The notes beneath the pieces were generated by a model that was not told the DNA's origin, ran no database searches, and saw only the letters and a list, made by a program, of their open reading frames with translations. This document shows, in pieces, positions 43,843-52,947 of a DNA stretch of 64,000 bases (the stretch's first letter is position 1; every line of letters begins with the position of its first letter). The stretch comes from Spirochaetales bacterium. GTDB taxonomy: Bacteria > Spirochaetota > Spirochaetia > Sphaerochaetales > Sphaerochaetaceae. Made by a program: the position numbers and the translations under genes. The stretch spans positions 29,444-93,443 of the forward strand of contig JALEVV010000063.1 of the NCBI GenBank assembly GCA_022788185.1, given 5' to 3'.

Positions 43843-45366
43843 TCAGAGGTCGAAGCCGATCTGGATTCCAACGCCCCAGCGCGGGATCAGACGTCCGATC
43901 TTTACACTGTCATCCGTGGAATAGGAAAGATATTCACCGACTGCCTTGGGATTGTGAATGAACGTCACGCCTGAGAAGAAGTTTATACGGAATGTTGAAT
44001 TACCCGTCCTGAATGCTCCTTCCGGAATGAACGTAAGACCAAGTTCCAGATCTGCTGCAAAGGATAAGAGCTTAGGTGTAACCAATGAATGGATTTTGTT
44101 CCTGACAGTTGATTCCTGTCCCTGCTCATCATAGACCGTATAGTCAGTTACCATATTCCACAGCTCCCTGACTTCCCAGCTCATGATACCGGCGGTAAGC
44201 TCTGCATATGGAGTCACGAATGCCTGTCTGGAATCGGCAAAGTCATAGCGTACACCCAGAAGGAGTGCCGAATATGATCTCTTGAACCTTGGATAGTTTT
44301 CAGGATTCATCATATTTTCCCAGTTTTTATAGGACGGGTTTCCTGACAGGAAGCGCGTTGAGGCAATGAGGGAGAAGCCTGTTCCCTTAATCGGGGCACC
44401 GACCCTTACATTATAGAAGGTATTGTTCAGCTGACTTGAAATACCCATTGAAAGGAACAGTTCACTTTCCTTCCAGGTGGACTTTTTGAAGAGTGACAGC
44501 ACGTCAACGCTGATGACACCGTAGCCGAAGCCTGTGCGCAGTCTTGAGAAGTAATCAAATCTGATGAGCCCCGAATTCACTGAGAGGGTGAATATCGGTC
44601 CTTTAAGATACTCATAATAGATTTCCTGTGTCTTCCACCCCGATGCTGACTGGCAGAATGAGTAGCCAAGGCCCATTGTGAGTATATCGTTTTCCTTGCT
44701 GATAAGGCCAAGGACTCCATATACATGCTGCTTATAGCCAAAGCCAATGGCATTCATGAAGTCGGCCCTGGCTGAAATTGAAAGTAAGGATTCCCCGAAC
44801 CTGAGGAGAAGACCGCCGACTTCCGCACTCATGTTAAGGGAAAGCTTTGCCATGTTTTTTCCCGGTGTCTCATAATCCACTTCCAGGGGAGCCGCGTTTA
44901 TCAGCTTATGCAGCGTGTTCTGGAGAAAAGCATAGTTCTGGTCTCCTATGATGGAAACACCCGCTTCCGGACGGATCCAGATGTAGAAGTTATCGGTTAC
45001 CAGCAGATCAAGCGGAAGACTGAAGAAAATCTGTGTGACATCATACCGTCCGTCGATCTTGTTTCCGTCACCCTCTGCGGAGAAATCGAGCGTGCTCCAT
45101 CCGTTCTGCCAGCCTCTGTTGGTAATGGCCAGCATATTGACGTCAAGCCAGTAGGCAGGAGCTTCCACGTAGAAATGTTCGGAAAAACTGAGCTGGTCAT
45201 CCATGTTGTAGGAAATATTTGCAAGCGCCCATTTATCATTACCCATTCCTATGTACAGGGACTCGGGAATCCAGGATGAAGGATCAGCGTATTCGCTGAT
45301 GGAAATTGCGTATAGTCCTGCTACTGTCAGCAGTGCGGTAAGCAGCAATAAAATCAGTTTCTTCAT
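43843..45366 (-). CDS. Predicted outer-membrane beta-barrel protein
   Basis: A 507-residue exported protein with signal MKKLILLLLTALLTVAGLYA. Many short amphipathic strands (for example FSLIASTRFLSG, SALLLGVRYDF, RINFFSGVTF) and the C-terminal end IQIGFDL suit a beta-barrel in the outer membrane. The ligand or role is unknown. No Shine-Dalgarno sequence is present: TATAAT ends 6 nt before the ATG. It is divergent from sdaA and its -35 overlaps that of sdaA. Confidence 0.75.
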   Translation of the reverse strand: MKKLILLLLTALLTVAGLYAISISEYADPSSWIPESLYIGMGNDKWALANISYNMDDQLSFSEHFYVEAPAYWLDVNMLAITNRGWQNGWSTLDFSAEGDGNKIDGRYDVTQIFFSLPLDLLVTDNFYIWIRPEAGVSIIGDQNYAFLQNTLHKLINAAPLEVDYETPGKNMAKLSLNMSAEVGGLLLRFGESLLSISARADFMNAIGFGYKQHVYGVLGLISKENDILTMGLGYSFCQSASGWKTQEIYYEYLKGPIFTLSVNSGLIRFDYFSRLRTGFGYGVISVDVLSLFKKSTWKESELFLSMGISSQLNNTFYNVRVGAPIKGTGFSLIASTRFLSGNPSYKNWENMMNPENYPRFKRSYSALLLGVRYDFADSRQAFVTPYAELTAGIMSWEVRELWNMVTDYTVYDEQGQESTVRNKIHSLVTPKLLSFAADLELGLTFIPEGAFRTGNSTFRINFFSGVTFIHNPKAVGEYLSYSTDDSVKIGRLIPRWGVGIQIGFDL

Positions 45367-45372
45367 GGTCAG

Positions 45373-45401
45373 ATTATAGCGTAAGTGCTTTTACGATTGA
45401 A
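45373..45401 (-). promoter_or_regulatory. Promoter of the beta-barrel gene (leaderless type)
   Basis: On the minus strand: TTCAAT (45396-45401), 17 bp, TATAAT (45373-45378), then 6 nt and the ATG at 45366. The -35 overlaps the sdaA -35 on the other strand. Confidence 0.7.
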
Positions 45402-45425
45402 GACGAAATAGCGATTATGTAGAAT
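45397..45425 (+). promoter_or_regulatory. sdaA promoter (leaderless type)
   Basis: TTGAAG (45397-45402), 17 bp, TAGAAT (45420-45425), then 7 nt and the ATG at 45433. Confidence 0.65.
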
Positions 45426-45432
45426 ATGTGGC

Positions 45433-46641
45433 ATGGAATCATTAAGGGAATTATTCAGGATCGGATACGGTCCTTCTTCATCTCATACAATGGGGCCGCG
45501 TGCCGCCACCGAGCGCTTTCTTTCAGCATATCCCGATGCTCCTTCCTATCAGGCGGAGCTCTATGGCTCACTGGCCGCTACGGGAAAGGGACACCTTACC
45601 GACAGGGCGATAAGGGAAGTGTGTGAGAAGCACGGAAAGAAGGTCGAGATCCTCTGGTTTCCTGAAGTATTCAAACCATTCCATCCCAATGCACTCACGA
45701 TGAAGGCATTGGGTGAGGATAGCTCTGTTCTCAGTGAGCAGACCTATTACTCCGTCGGGGGAGGAAAGATCGTGGAGGAGGGTGAGACCGATAAGGGCCC
45801 TGAATCGGTGTATCCGAAGGAGAAGTGCGGTACGATGTCCCGCCTTCTGAAATACTGCTCTGATGAAGGAATGCAGATCTGGGAGGTTGCACTTGAGTGC
45901 GAAGGACCAGATATCATCGATTACATAAAGGAAGTATGGATGGTAATGCAGGATGCCATCATTCGGGGCATAAACAACGAAGGTGTGCTTCCCGGAGGTC
46001 TCAAGCTTCAGAGAAAGGCTGCTTCCTGTTACACTAAGGCCCGTGATTTCTCAGGCCCCCTTGGCGGAACATCTCTTCCTCTTGCCTATGCCCTTGCCGT
46101 AAGCGAGGAAAATGCCGGAGGTGGCCAGATCGTCACCGCACCAACCTGCGGAAGCTGCGGTGTGCTTCCGAGCGTGCTCTATTACATGAAGAAGCAGTAT
46201 GATCTCGGCGATGAGAGAATGATAAGGGCGCTCCTCACTGCCGGCATGATCGGGAACATAGTAAAGGAAAACGGTTCGATCTCCGGCGCAGAAGTTGGCT
46301 GTCAGGGTGAAGTCGGGGTTGCCTGCGCCATGGCAGGAGGTGCCGCCGCACAGCTGCTTGGAGGCTCAGTCTATCAGATCGAATACGCAGCCGAAATGGG
46401 ACTTGAACACCATCTCGGACTTACCTGTGACCCTATGAAGGGACTTGTGCAGATTCCATGTATCGAAAGAAATGCGATGGCCGCCATGAGATCACTGGAC
46501 CATGCGGTATTTGCCCTGATGTCCGACGGAAGGCACAAGGTGTCATTTGATGCCGCTGTGGAGGTAATGATGGAGACAGGACAGGCTCTCCCCTCACTGT
46601 ACCGTGAAACAAGCATGGGTGGACTGGCTCTGCTGAAGTAG
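45433..46641 (+). CDS. sdaA: L-serine ammonia-lyase, iron-sulphur type
   Basis: Converts serine to pyruvate and ammonia with an oxygen-sensitive 4Fe-4S cluster. The single 402-residue chain has the beta-domain start GYGPSSSHTMGPRAA and the alpha-domain Cys residues in TAPTCGSCGVLPS, GCQGEVG and LTCDPMKGLVQIPCIERN. It fits an anaerobe fermenting amino acids. Its stop is 2 nt from the convergent AlbA_2 gene. Confidence 0.95.
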   Translation: MESLRELFRIGYGPSSSHTMGPRAATERFLSAYPDAPSYQAELYGSLAATGKGHLTDRAIREVCEKHGKKVEILWFPEVFKPFHPNALTMKALGEDSSVLSEQTYYSVGGGKIVEEGETDKGPESVYPKEKCGTMSRLLKYCSDEGMQIWEVALECEGPDIIDYIKEVWMVMQDAIIRGINNEGVLPGGLKLQRKAASCYTKARDFSGPLGGTSLPLAYALAVSEENAGGGQIVTAPTCGSCGVLPSVLYYMKKQYDLGDERMIRALLTAGMIGNIVKENGSISGAEVGCQGEVGVACAMAGGAAAQLLGGSVYQIEYAAEMGLEHHLGLTCDPMKGLVQIPCIERNAMAAMRSLDHAVFALMSDGRHKVSFDAAVEVMMETGQALPSLYRETSMGGLALLK

Positions 46642-46643
46642 AT

Positions 46644-48128
46644 TCATTTTTTATTCAGGATCAGTCTGCTTCCCCTGCCTTTTCCTTCTGATCTTATTGC
46701 ATGTTTCTGTATCAGCTCTTCCACTGCCTGAGTGAATGATGTGGTAATGCCTTTGTATCCCAGTTTCAGGGCAAGATCCCTTCTTGACATTGGACCTGCA
46801 GTCAGGAATGCAATTATATTGTTTTTAAGATCCTTTCTTTCCATATTCTTTATGGAAGAGGGAATCGATACGGTAGAAGACGTGAATGCAGGATTAATCA
46901 GTATCCTTACCGTAAGCGATCTTCTTTCCGGATCGGTAATGAACAGAGGATTGGGGTTCCCATTATCATCGAGCGCTTCAATGGCCCTCGGAATACCCGT
47001 GTTCCTTCCTTCCGTAAGTCCAAGTTCCTTAAGGAAGTTTCCTATCCTTCTGTTCCTGTATTCACCTGTTGATCTGATATTCAGGGCTTCAATCATCTCT
47101 GCTGAGATGGACCTGTCCAGTCCGGGGAAACTTCTTATCTCAATATATTCCGGGGTGTTGATGACAGTAATGGGTTCACTGACCTGATAACTTCTGTGAT
47201 ATATGGCATTAGCCAGCAGTTCCTTTATTGCATCAATAGGATAATTTAATGTTCTTACTGTAATTATTTCATTATCAGTCTTTCGGATTTTCTCTTCTAT
47301 TACGGAGTTTTTGATATATTCAATAGCACTTCTCAGCTGATTCTGCAGTGGCCCTGAAAACGTCCTTTCACTCATGTTGCGGCCTGTTGGATCCGGGATA
47401 TCAGCAAATTCGATCCTTGCATATGGGAAATAGTCATTGATCTTTTCGGAGAACATCAGAAGGGCAATGTTTCTTGGCCTCAGGTTCTCATCAGGGCCGT
47501 AAAGCAGCTTCATATCCTGGGCAATATCCTTCTTGTCCCTGGTATCACATACATCATAAAGTCTGCTTTTTACCTCATATAGGTGTTCCTTAATCAGGTT
47601 CATTGAAATATCTTCAATGCTGGCAAAAGGGTTTTCCCTGTCATCAAAAGGAATGTGAGCCGATTTTTCAAAAAGTTCCTTAAGGCTGAATTTATCCGCC
47701 TGTATGGTTTTGGAGCCATGTCTTATGTAATACTGTTTTATGCTTTGTTCGCGGAAAACATCCTTACTTGCCATATAAGGCCGTCCAGGACCTGCCGTTA
47801 CCCAGAGTACAAGAATTGTCTTATCATCAATCTGGCACTTTTCAATACGAGGGTAGTAGAATGGTTCGATAAAATGGCATTTGTTAAGTAAGTCCTTTTC
47901 AATTGTATCTATTCTTTCAGGATTGATCCCGGAAACCGGAAGGATCGGACGTCCATTCTCTTCTTCGACGCCAATGAGTATGTACCCGCCATCCTGATCT
48001 TCGATATCATTCGCAAAGGCGCAGATTGTTCTTATGCATTCGGCAGGATTCCAGTCTTTTTTATATTCGATGCGACTTGATTCAACTTCTCTCTGTTCCA
48101 ACAGCATATTGATATCTATGGGTAACAT
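46644..48128 (-). CDS. AlbA_2-domain ATP-binding transcriptional regulator
   Basis: A 494-residue protein of the group often called putative transcriptional regulators. Residues about 10-130 form an AlbA_2 (Schlafen-related) domain (ESSRIEYKKDW, ICAFANDIEDQDGGYILIGVEE); the middle carries an HATPase_c_4-like part (IKELLANAIYHRSYQ, GLTEGRNTGIPRA); the C-terminus is a winged helix (GPMSRRDLALKLGYK). AAAGGAG precedes the ATG. The upstream region holds TGTCGA repeats, the first sitting in the -35, so self-repression is likely. Target genes are unknown. Confidence 0.85.
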   Translation of the reverse strand: MLPIDINMLLEQREVESSRIEYKKDWNPAECIRTICAFANDIEDQDGGYILIGVEEENGRPILPVSGINPERIDTIEKDLLNKCHFIEPFYYPRIEKCQIDDKTILVLWVTAGPGRPYMASKDVFREQSIKQYYIRHGSKTIQADKFSLKELFEKSAHIPFDDRENPFASIEDISMNLIKEHLYEVKSRLYDVCDTRDKKDIAQDMKLLYGPDENLRPRNIALLMFSEKINDYFPYARIEFADIPDPTGRNMSERTFSGPLQNQLRSAIEYIKNSVIEEKIRKTDNEIITVRTLNYPIDAIKELLANAIYHRSYQVSEPITVINTPEYIEIRSFPGLDRSISAEMIEALNIRSTGEYRNRRIGNFLKELGLTEGRNTGIPRAIEALDDNGNPNPLFITDPERRSLTVRILINPAFTSSTVSIPSSIKNMERKDLKNNIIAFLTAGPMSRRDLALKLGYKGITTSFTQAVEELIQKHAIRSEGKGRGSRLILNKK

Positions 48129-48146
48129 GTCAGCTCCTTTGAAATC

Positions 48147-48176
48147 ATTATATCATCAATTGTTTATTATTGTCGA
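48147..48176 (-). promoter_or_regulatory. Promoter of the AlbA_2 regulator with a repeat as -35
   Basis: On the minus strand: TCGACA (48171-48176), 18 bp, TATAAT (48147-48152). The -35 is itself the first TGTCGA repeat read on the other strand, so a repeat-binding protein would block polymerase. Confidence 0.6.
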
Positions 48177-48310
48177 TAATTGTTGAAACAGATTGGTAAT
48201 TGTCGAAATAAATGTTGAAATAATTGTCAATTAATATATATAGCTGTGTTTTTCTTCTGTAAAATGTCGATAATTGTCGAAAATTGTCGATTATTGTCGA
48301 TAATTGTCGA
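48171..48310. repeat. Phased TGTCGA repeat array upstream of the AlbA_2 gene
   Basis: Seven exact TGTCGA hexamers start at 48171, 48201, 48265, 48275, 48285, 48295 and 48305; variants start at 48181 and 48213 (TGTTGA) and 48225 (TGTCAA). The last five are exact 10-bp direct repeats with the decamer form WWATTGTCGA, one per helical turn. This spacing places every copy on one face of the DNA. The likely ligand is the product of the adjacent regulator gene. Confidence 0.8.
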
Positions 48311-48342
48311 AAAGAGTTTTTAGAAGTTTTTGGTAAACAGAC

Positions 48343-48374
48343 AAAAACAGGGCACGCATTGTCTTGCGGCCCTG
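48343..48374 (-). terminator. Intrinsic terminator after leuS
   Basis: On the minus strand: CAGGGC-CGCA (48365-48374), loop AGACAA, TGCG-T-GCCCTG (48348-48358), a 10-bp stem with one bulge, then TTTTTGTCTGTTT. It stops leuS messages before the repeat array. Confidence 0.85.
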
Positions 48375-48393
48375 CCTTATGTTTCGGATGTGC

Positions 48394-50907
48394 TTACTTC
48401 ACGACGAAGTTGACAAGCTTACCGGGAATTGCGATCTCCTTGACGATCGTCTTTCCGTCCAGCCATACCTTGGACTTCTCGTCAGCCTTTGCCGCTGCGA
48501 TCATCTCGTCCTTGGAAGCGCTCTTCGGCATCATGATGCGGCTTCTGAGCTTTCCGTTGATCTGGACGACCATTTCCATGGTGTCCTCCCTGCAGAGCTC
48601 CTCATCGTATGTGGGCCAGCTCTGGTTTGCAACAGAGGGTTCATGTCCCATCATTGACCAGAGCTCTTCAGCCAGATGCGGTGTATAGGGGCTGAGGAGG
48701 AGGGCGAGAGTCTCAATGACTTTCTTGGGAACGACTTCAAGACGGTTCATCTCATTCACAAGTACCATCATCTGGCTGATGGCAGTGTTGAAGTTGAGTG
48801 TTGCCGTATCCTCGGTAACCTTCCTGATGGTCTTGTGGAGGGTCTTGTTGAGATCCATCGGGATTTCAACGTCCTCAATCTTCTTCTCGGTTGAAATTCT
48901 CCACACCCTGTCAAGGAAGCGGTAAACACCGATGAAGCCCTGAGTTGCCCAGGGTTTGGACTCCGTGAGGGGACCCATGAACATCTCGTACATCCTGACT
49001 GAGTCAGCACCGTAGTCGCGGATGAAGTCATCGGGGTTGATGACGTTCTTAAGGGACTTGGACATCTTGGCGATGACCTGTGTGAGTTCCTCACCTGTCT
49101 CCTTGTCGAAGTACTTTCCGTCTCTTTCCTCAACCATGTCCGTGGGTACGAGGGACTTGTTGGGCTTCTGATAGGCAAATGATGTGATCATGCCCTGGTT
49201 GACAAGCTTCTGGAACGGCTCCTTTGTGGATACCAGTCCGAGATCATAGAGAACCTTGTGCCAGAATCTTGCATAGAGGAGGTGGAGAACCGCATGCTCG
49301 GCTCCTCCGATGTAGAGGTCGACCGGCATCCAGTACTTTTCCTTCTCAGGATCGATGAACGCCTTTTCGTTCTTCGGATCGATGTAACGGAGGTAGTACC
49401 AGCAGGAACCTGCCCACTGGGGCATTGTGTTGGTTTCCCTCTTTGCGGGACCGCCGCACTTGGGACACTTACAGTTAACCCAGCTTTCAACGTTCACGAG
49501 CGGGGATTCGCCTGTGCCGGAAGGTTCATACTTGTCAACTGAGGGGAGGGTGAGCGGGAGCTCTTCCTCAGGAACGAGGACTGTGCCGCAGTCAGGACAG
49601 TGTACGAGGGGAATGGGTTCGCCCCAGTATCTCTGGCGTGAGAATACCCAGTCACGAAGCTTGTAGTTCACTGCCTTGTGACCACATCCGTTCTTCTCGA
49701 GGAACTCGAGCATCTTTGCAATGGCGTCAGCCTTGTTAAGACCGTTCAGCCACTCTGAGTTGACGTGCTCGCCGTCCTCAGTCCATGCCTGCTCCTGTAC
49801 ATCCACCTTGCTCTTGAGAACCTCAATGATGGGCAGAGAGAACTTCTTTGCGAACTCCCAGTCCCTGTCATCGTGGGCAGGTACTGCCATGATGGCACCG
49901 GTACCGTAGCTGATGAGTACATAGTCGGCGATCCAGATGGGGATCTTCTTTCCGTTTACCGGGTTGATGGCATAGGAACCGGAGAAGACACCTGTCTTGT
50001 CCTTTGCGAGGTCTGTTCTTTCAAGATCGGACTTGTGTTTTGTGGCATCGAGATATGCTTCAACTGCTTCTTTCTGCTCGGGAGTCGTGAGCTTTTCAAC
50101 AAGCGGATGCTCCGGTGCGATTACCATGTATGTTGCGCCGAAGAGCGTGTCACAGCGTGTTGTGTAAACTTCAAGCTTCTCATCGAACTTCTCAAGCTGG
50201 AAGAATACTGCGGCACCCTCACTTCTTCCGATCCAGTTGCGCTGCATTGCCTTGACGCTTTCCGGCCAGTCTAGGGTATCGAGATCCTCAAGGAGCTTAT
50301 CGGCATAAGCGGTGATTTTCAGGATCCACTGTCTGATGTTCTTCTTTTCAACCTTTGCACCGCAGCGGTCGCAGTGACCTTCCTTGACTTCCTCATTGGC
50401 AAGGCCGGTCTTACAGCTGGGGCACCAGTTGATCGGGGTGTTGGCTTCATATGCAAGACCCTTCTTGTAGAGCTGCTCGAAGATCCACTGTGTCCAGTGA
50501 TAGTAATCCTCATCACATGTGCTGATCTCCCTGTCCCAGTCATAGCAGAAGCCGAGGGATTTTATCTGGCGGCGGAAGTTGTTTATGTTCTTTGTCGTCG
50601 TCTCATAGGGGTGTGTGCCGGTCTTTATCGCATAGTTCTCCGCGGGAAGTCCGAAGGAGTCAAAGCCCATCGGATGGAGGACGTTGTAACCGTTCATTCT
50701 GAGATATCTGCAGTAGATATCAGTAGCCGTATAACCTTCCGGGTGTCCGACATGGAGTCCGGCACCTGATGGATATGGGAACATATCCAGTACATATCTT
50801 CTCTTATCTTTGGAGACAGCCGGGTCTTCCGTTACACGGAAGGTTTTGTGCTCTTCCCAGTATGCCTGCCATTTTTTCTCTATTTCTGAAAAAGGATATT
50901 TGCTCAT
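48394..50907 (-). CDS. leuS: Leucyl-tRNA synthetase
   Basis: Charges tRNA-Leu. The 837-residue class I synthetase has the HIGH-type motif [20 protein letters not shown], zinc-binding Cys pairs in [20 protein letters not shown] and later HCPDCG, the CP1 editing domain, and the KMSKS loop [16 protein letters not shown]. Length and layout are standard for bacteria. No Shine-Dalgarno sequence is present; TAATAT ends 8 nt before the ATG. Confidence 0.98.
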   Translation of the reverse strand: MSKYPFSEIEKKWQAYWEEHKTFRVTEDPAVSKDKRRYVLDMFPYPSGAGLHVGHPEGYTATDIYCRYLRMNGYNVLHPMGFDSFGLPAENYAIKTGTHPYETTTKNINNFRRQIKSLGFCYDWDREISTCDEDYYHWTQWIFEQLYKKGLAYEANTPINWCPSCKTGLANEEVKEGHCDRCGAKVEKKNIRQWILKITAYADKLLEDLDTLDWPESVKAMQRNWIGRSEGAAVFFQLEKFDEKLEVYTTRCDTLFGATYMVIAPEHPLVEKLTTPEQKEAVEAYLDATKHKSDLERTDLAKDKTGVFSGSYAINPVNGKKIPIWIADYVLISYGTGAIMAVPAHDDRDWEFAKKFSLPIIEVLKSKVDVQEQAWTEDGEHVNSEWLNGLNKADAIAKMLEFLEKNGCGHKAVNYKLRDWVFSRQRYWGEPIPLVHCPDCGTVLVPEEELPLTLPSVDKYEPSGTGESPLVNVESWVNCKCPKCGGPAKRETNTMPQWAGSCWYYLRYIDPKNEKAFIDPEKEKYWMPVDLYIGGAEHAVLHLLYARFWHKVLYDLGLVSTKEPFQKLVNQGMITSFAYQKPNKSLVPTDMVEERDGKYFDKETGEELTQVIAKMSKSLKNVINPDDFIRDYGADSVRMYEMFMGPLTESKPWATQGFIGVYRFLDRVWRISTEKKIEDVEIPMDLNKTLHKTIRKVTEDTATLNFNTAISQMMVLVNEMNRLEVVPKKVIETLALLLSPYTPHLAEELWSMMGHEPSVANQSWPTYDEELCREDTMEMVVQINGKLRSRIMMPKSASKDEMIAAAKADEKSKVWLDGKTIVKEIAIPGKLVNFVVK

Positions 50908-50915
50908 AGTGCATT

Positions 50916-50944
50916 ATATTAATATTTAGTCACTGTTTATTCAA
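50916..50944 (-). promoter_or_regulatory. leuS promoter (near-leaderless type)
   Basis: On the minus strand: TTGAAT (50939-50944), 17 bp, TAATAT (50916-50921), then 8 nt and the ATG at 50907. The -35 overlaps the last codons of the upstream GNAT gene. Confidence 0.6.
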
Positions 50945-51491
50945 TTCTTTTCCATGCAAGTGGTTTACTAACATCCTTTTCATGGCTGCCGATGAAAAGC
51001 TCCATCCAGACCATATCGTACCATGTGCCGAATTTATAGCCGCATTTGCTGAATCTCCCGCAGAGCCTGTATCCCAGATGGGAGTGGAAACCGATGCTGT
51101 TGTCATCAAGGTGTTCATCCTCCCCTGAAGGAGCCGCAATGCATGCATACATCGATAGGATTCCCATCCTCTTCAGTTCCTCCTTCAGTGCATCGTGCAG
51201 CGCCCTGCCGATACCCTTCTTCGTGGTTCCCTTTCTGACGTAGATGGAGGTTTCGACAGCCCAGTCATAGGCCTCCCTCTCCTTGAAGGGAGAAGCATAT
51301 GCATAGCCGAGGATGACTCCGTCCTCCTCGTAAACAAGATATGGATAGAAGGAAAGGGTCTTTCCGATCCTTCTCTCAAACTCCTCTGCGGATGGGACCT
51401 CGTACTCAAAGGTGATGGCCGTTTCTTCCACATAGGGTTCATAGATCTCCCTGATAACGGGAGCATCTGCGGTATTTGCGCTTCTTATCAT
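50937..51491 (-). CDS. GNAT acetyltransferase, phosphinothricin-acetyltransferase-like
   Basis: A 184-residue N-acetyltransferase. The start IRSANTADAPVIREIYEPYVEETAITFEYEVPS matches the Pat/MddA group that acetylates phosphinothricin or methionine derivatives; the acetyl-CoA loop region is VRKGTTKKGIGRALHDAL and the end has FHSHLGY..CGRFSKCGYKFGTWYDMVWME. The natural substrate is unknown. The ATG at 51491 follows TTGCCA-17-TATCAT by 7 nt; the frame is open to 51593, but that part overlaps the divergent gene. Confidence 0.88.
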   Translation of the reverse strand: MIRSANTADAPVIREIYEPYVEETAITFEYEVPSAEEFERRIGKTLSFYPYLVYEEDGVILGYAYASPFKEREAYDWAVETSIYVRKGTTKKGIGRALHDALKEELKRMGILSMYACIAAPSGEDEHLDDNSIGFHSHLGYRLCGRFSKCGYKFGTWYDMVWMELFIGSHEKDVSKPLAWKRIE

Positions 51492-51498
51492 GAAAGTG

Positions 51499-51550
51499 AT
51501 GATAGTCATCGGACAAAAGGGTGGCAATACCACCTCCGAATGATGATAAT
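51499..51550. promoter_or_regulatory. Divergent promoters sharing one -35 hexamer
   Basis: Minus strand: TTGCCA (51522-51527), 17 bp, TATCAT (51499-51504), 7 nt to the GNAT ATG at 51491. Plus strand: the same six bases read TGGCAA, 17 bp, GATAAT (51545-51550), 6 nt to the glycosylase ATG at 51557. Only one polymerase could occupy the region at a time. Confidence 0.6.
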
Positions 51551-51556
51551 GTTCAC

Positions 51557-52051
51557 ATGGAAAGAGAAGCACAGGTACATACGATAGGTTCACTCTTCAC
51601 CGAGAACTCAAAAATACTGATACTCGGTTCGTTTCCTTCTGTGAAGAGCAGGGAAGTGAACTTCTTCTACGGGCATAAGCAGAACAGGTTCTGGCCCGTG
51701 ATGGAGCGCCTTTTCAATGTAAGTCTTCCGACAATCGATGATAGAAGGGCTTTCATCCTCTCCCATGACATCGCTCTCTGGGATGTCATCGGATCATGTA
51801 CCATAGAGGGCTCGGGAGACCAGTCCATCAGGGATGTGGTTCCTAATGACCTTACTTTGATAACCTCATCAGCTCCTATAAGGCACATTTTCATTAACGG
51901 CGGTAAGGCTTATCAGCTCTATAAAAAGTATGACAGGGACATTCCGATCCCTGTCACTCCTCTTCCCTCCACATCACCGGCCAATGCATCATGTTCCCTG
52001 GACCGCCTGGTGAAGGAGTGGTCCGTGATCACTCAAGCATTAAATGCCTGA
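51557..52051 (+). CDS. Deoxyinosine/uracil-type DNA glycosylase
   Basis: A 164-residue member of the uracil-DNA glycosylase superfamily, resembling the hypoxanthine-DNA glycosylase branch. Visible motifs are ILGSFPSVKSRE, FFYGHKQNRFWPV, IALWDVIGSC, FINGGKAY and LPSTSPANAS. It would remove deaminated purines or uracil. The ATG at 51557 lies 6 nt after GATAAT; an upstream in-frame start would lie inside the promoter. Its 3' end overlaps the convergent phosphatase gene by 23 nt. Confidence 0.85.
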   Translation: MEREAQVHTIGSLFTENSKILILGSFPSVKSREVNFFYGHKQNRFWPVMERLFNVSLPTIDDRRAFILSHDIALWDVIGSCTIEGSGDQSIRDVVPNDLTLITSSAPIRHIFINGGKAYQLYKKYDRDIPIPVTPLPSTSPANASCSLDRLVKEWSVITQALNA

Positions 52052-52943
52052 GAGCTGCTATGTCCTTCTCATCAACACCGACTGAAAGCAGGAAGTTTTC
52101 AATCCTTTGAGATAATGTATCGCCTTCAAAGCGGTCCATATAGGCAATGTATTCATCAATCGTTCTGGGCCTTCTCATGCCTTCGATAAGGGCGAAGTTT
52201 GAAAAGAGGTAATCACGGTAAAGATCCTCTTCGCTTACACCGAGCAGGCCGTTGATGAGAAAGGTCACCATACCCGTCCTGTCGGTTCCGATGGAGCAGT
52301 GATAGATAATCGGGAGTTTCGTCTCATCGCAGATCATATGAAAGAAAGAGGGAAGGAATGGGATGTTGCTGACCAGATATCCTCCTCCCGTCTTCATGGG
52401 AATGTTGTCATACGACAGAATACCTGGATCAAAGCCATCTTCCCTTAAATCAACTTCAGTCCTGATACCGAGTTTTCCAAGTTCCCTTATTCCTTTTTCA
52501 GTAATGTCATCAAGCCTCGCTGATCTGAAAAGCACTCCCTGTTTTGTCCTCTTTCCTGAAGCAGTCATCCAGCCACCTGCATCACGTACGTTCGTTACAC
52601 CGTCGATGTACAGATTTCTCGGAGCTGTTTCCGATACTGCGATTTTCACATCATCATAAACAAGGTTTTCACCGGCTTTAACGTTGTAAAGCTCAGCTTT
52701 TCCGTCAGCTACGGGATACTCCTGTCCTGAAATGAAGAGTGTTTCCTTGTCAGATTCAATTATTACAGGCTGAGGTCTGCTGAGCTCCGCATTTCCCTTT
52801 GCATATATCGTGGCCATCTCATACGGTCCTGAAAGAAATTCCTGCTGAAGGGGAGTGTGTATTTCAAAAACTTCAGGAGCCTTTACCGTGGTACATGAAA
52901 TAAGCAGCAGTGCATATAAAACAGCTATCAGAAAATTCTTCAT
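52029..52943 (-). CDS. Lipoprotein tyrosine/serine phosphatase (Y_phosphatase3 type)
   Basis: A 304-residue predicted lipoprotein (signal MKNFLIAVLYALLLISC) with a mostly beta N-terminal region (about 20-120) and a dual-specificity phosphatase domain: VRDAGGWMTASGKRTKQGVLFRSARL, then the P-loop HCSIGTDRTG with nucleophile Cys and Arg. It is likely anchored facing the periplasm or outside. The physiological substrate is unknown. It starts 4 nt after the upstream gamma-glutamylcyclotransferase-like gene, so both share a message. Confidence 0.87.
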   Translation of the reverse strand: MKNFLIAVLYALLLISCTTVKAPEVFEIHTPLQQEFLSGPYEMATIYAKGNAELSRPQPVIIESDKETLFISGQEYPVADGKAELYNVKAGENLVYDDVKIAVSETAPRNLYIDGVTNVRDAGGWMTASGKRTKQGVLFRSARLDDITEKGIRELGKLGIRTEVDLREDGFDPGILSYDNIPMKTGGGYLVSNIPFLPSFFHMICDETKLPIIYHCSIGTDRTGMVTFLINGLLGVSEEDLYRDYLFSNFALIEGMRRPRTIDEYIAYMDRFEGDTLSQRIENFLLSVGVDEKDIAALRHLMLE

Positions 52944-52947
52944 TCAA

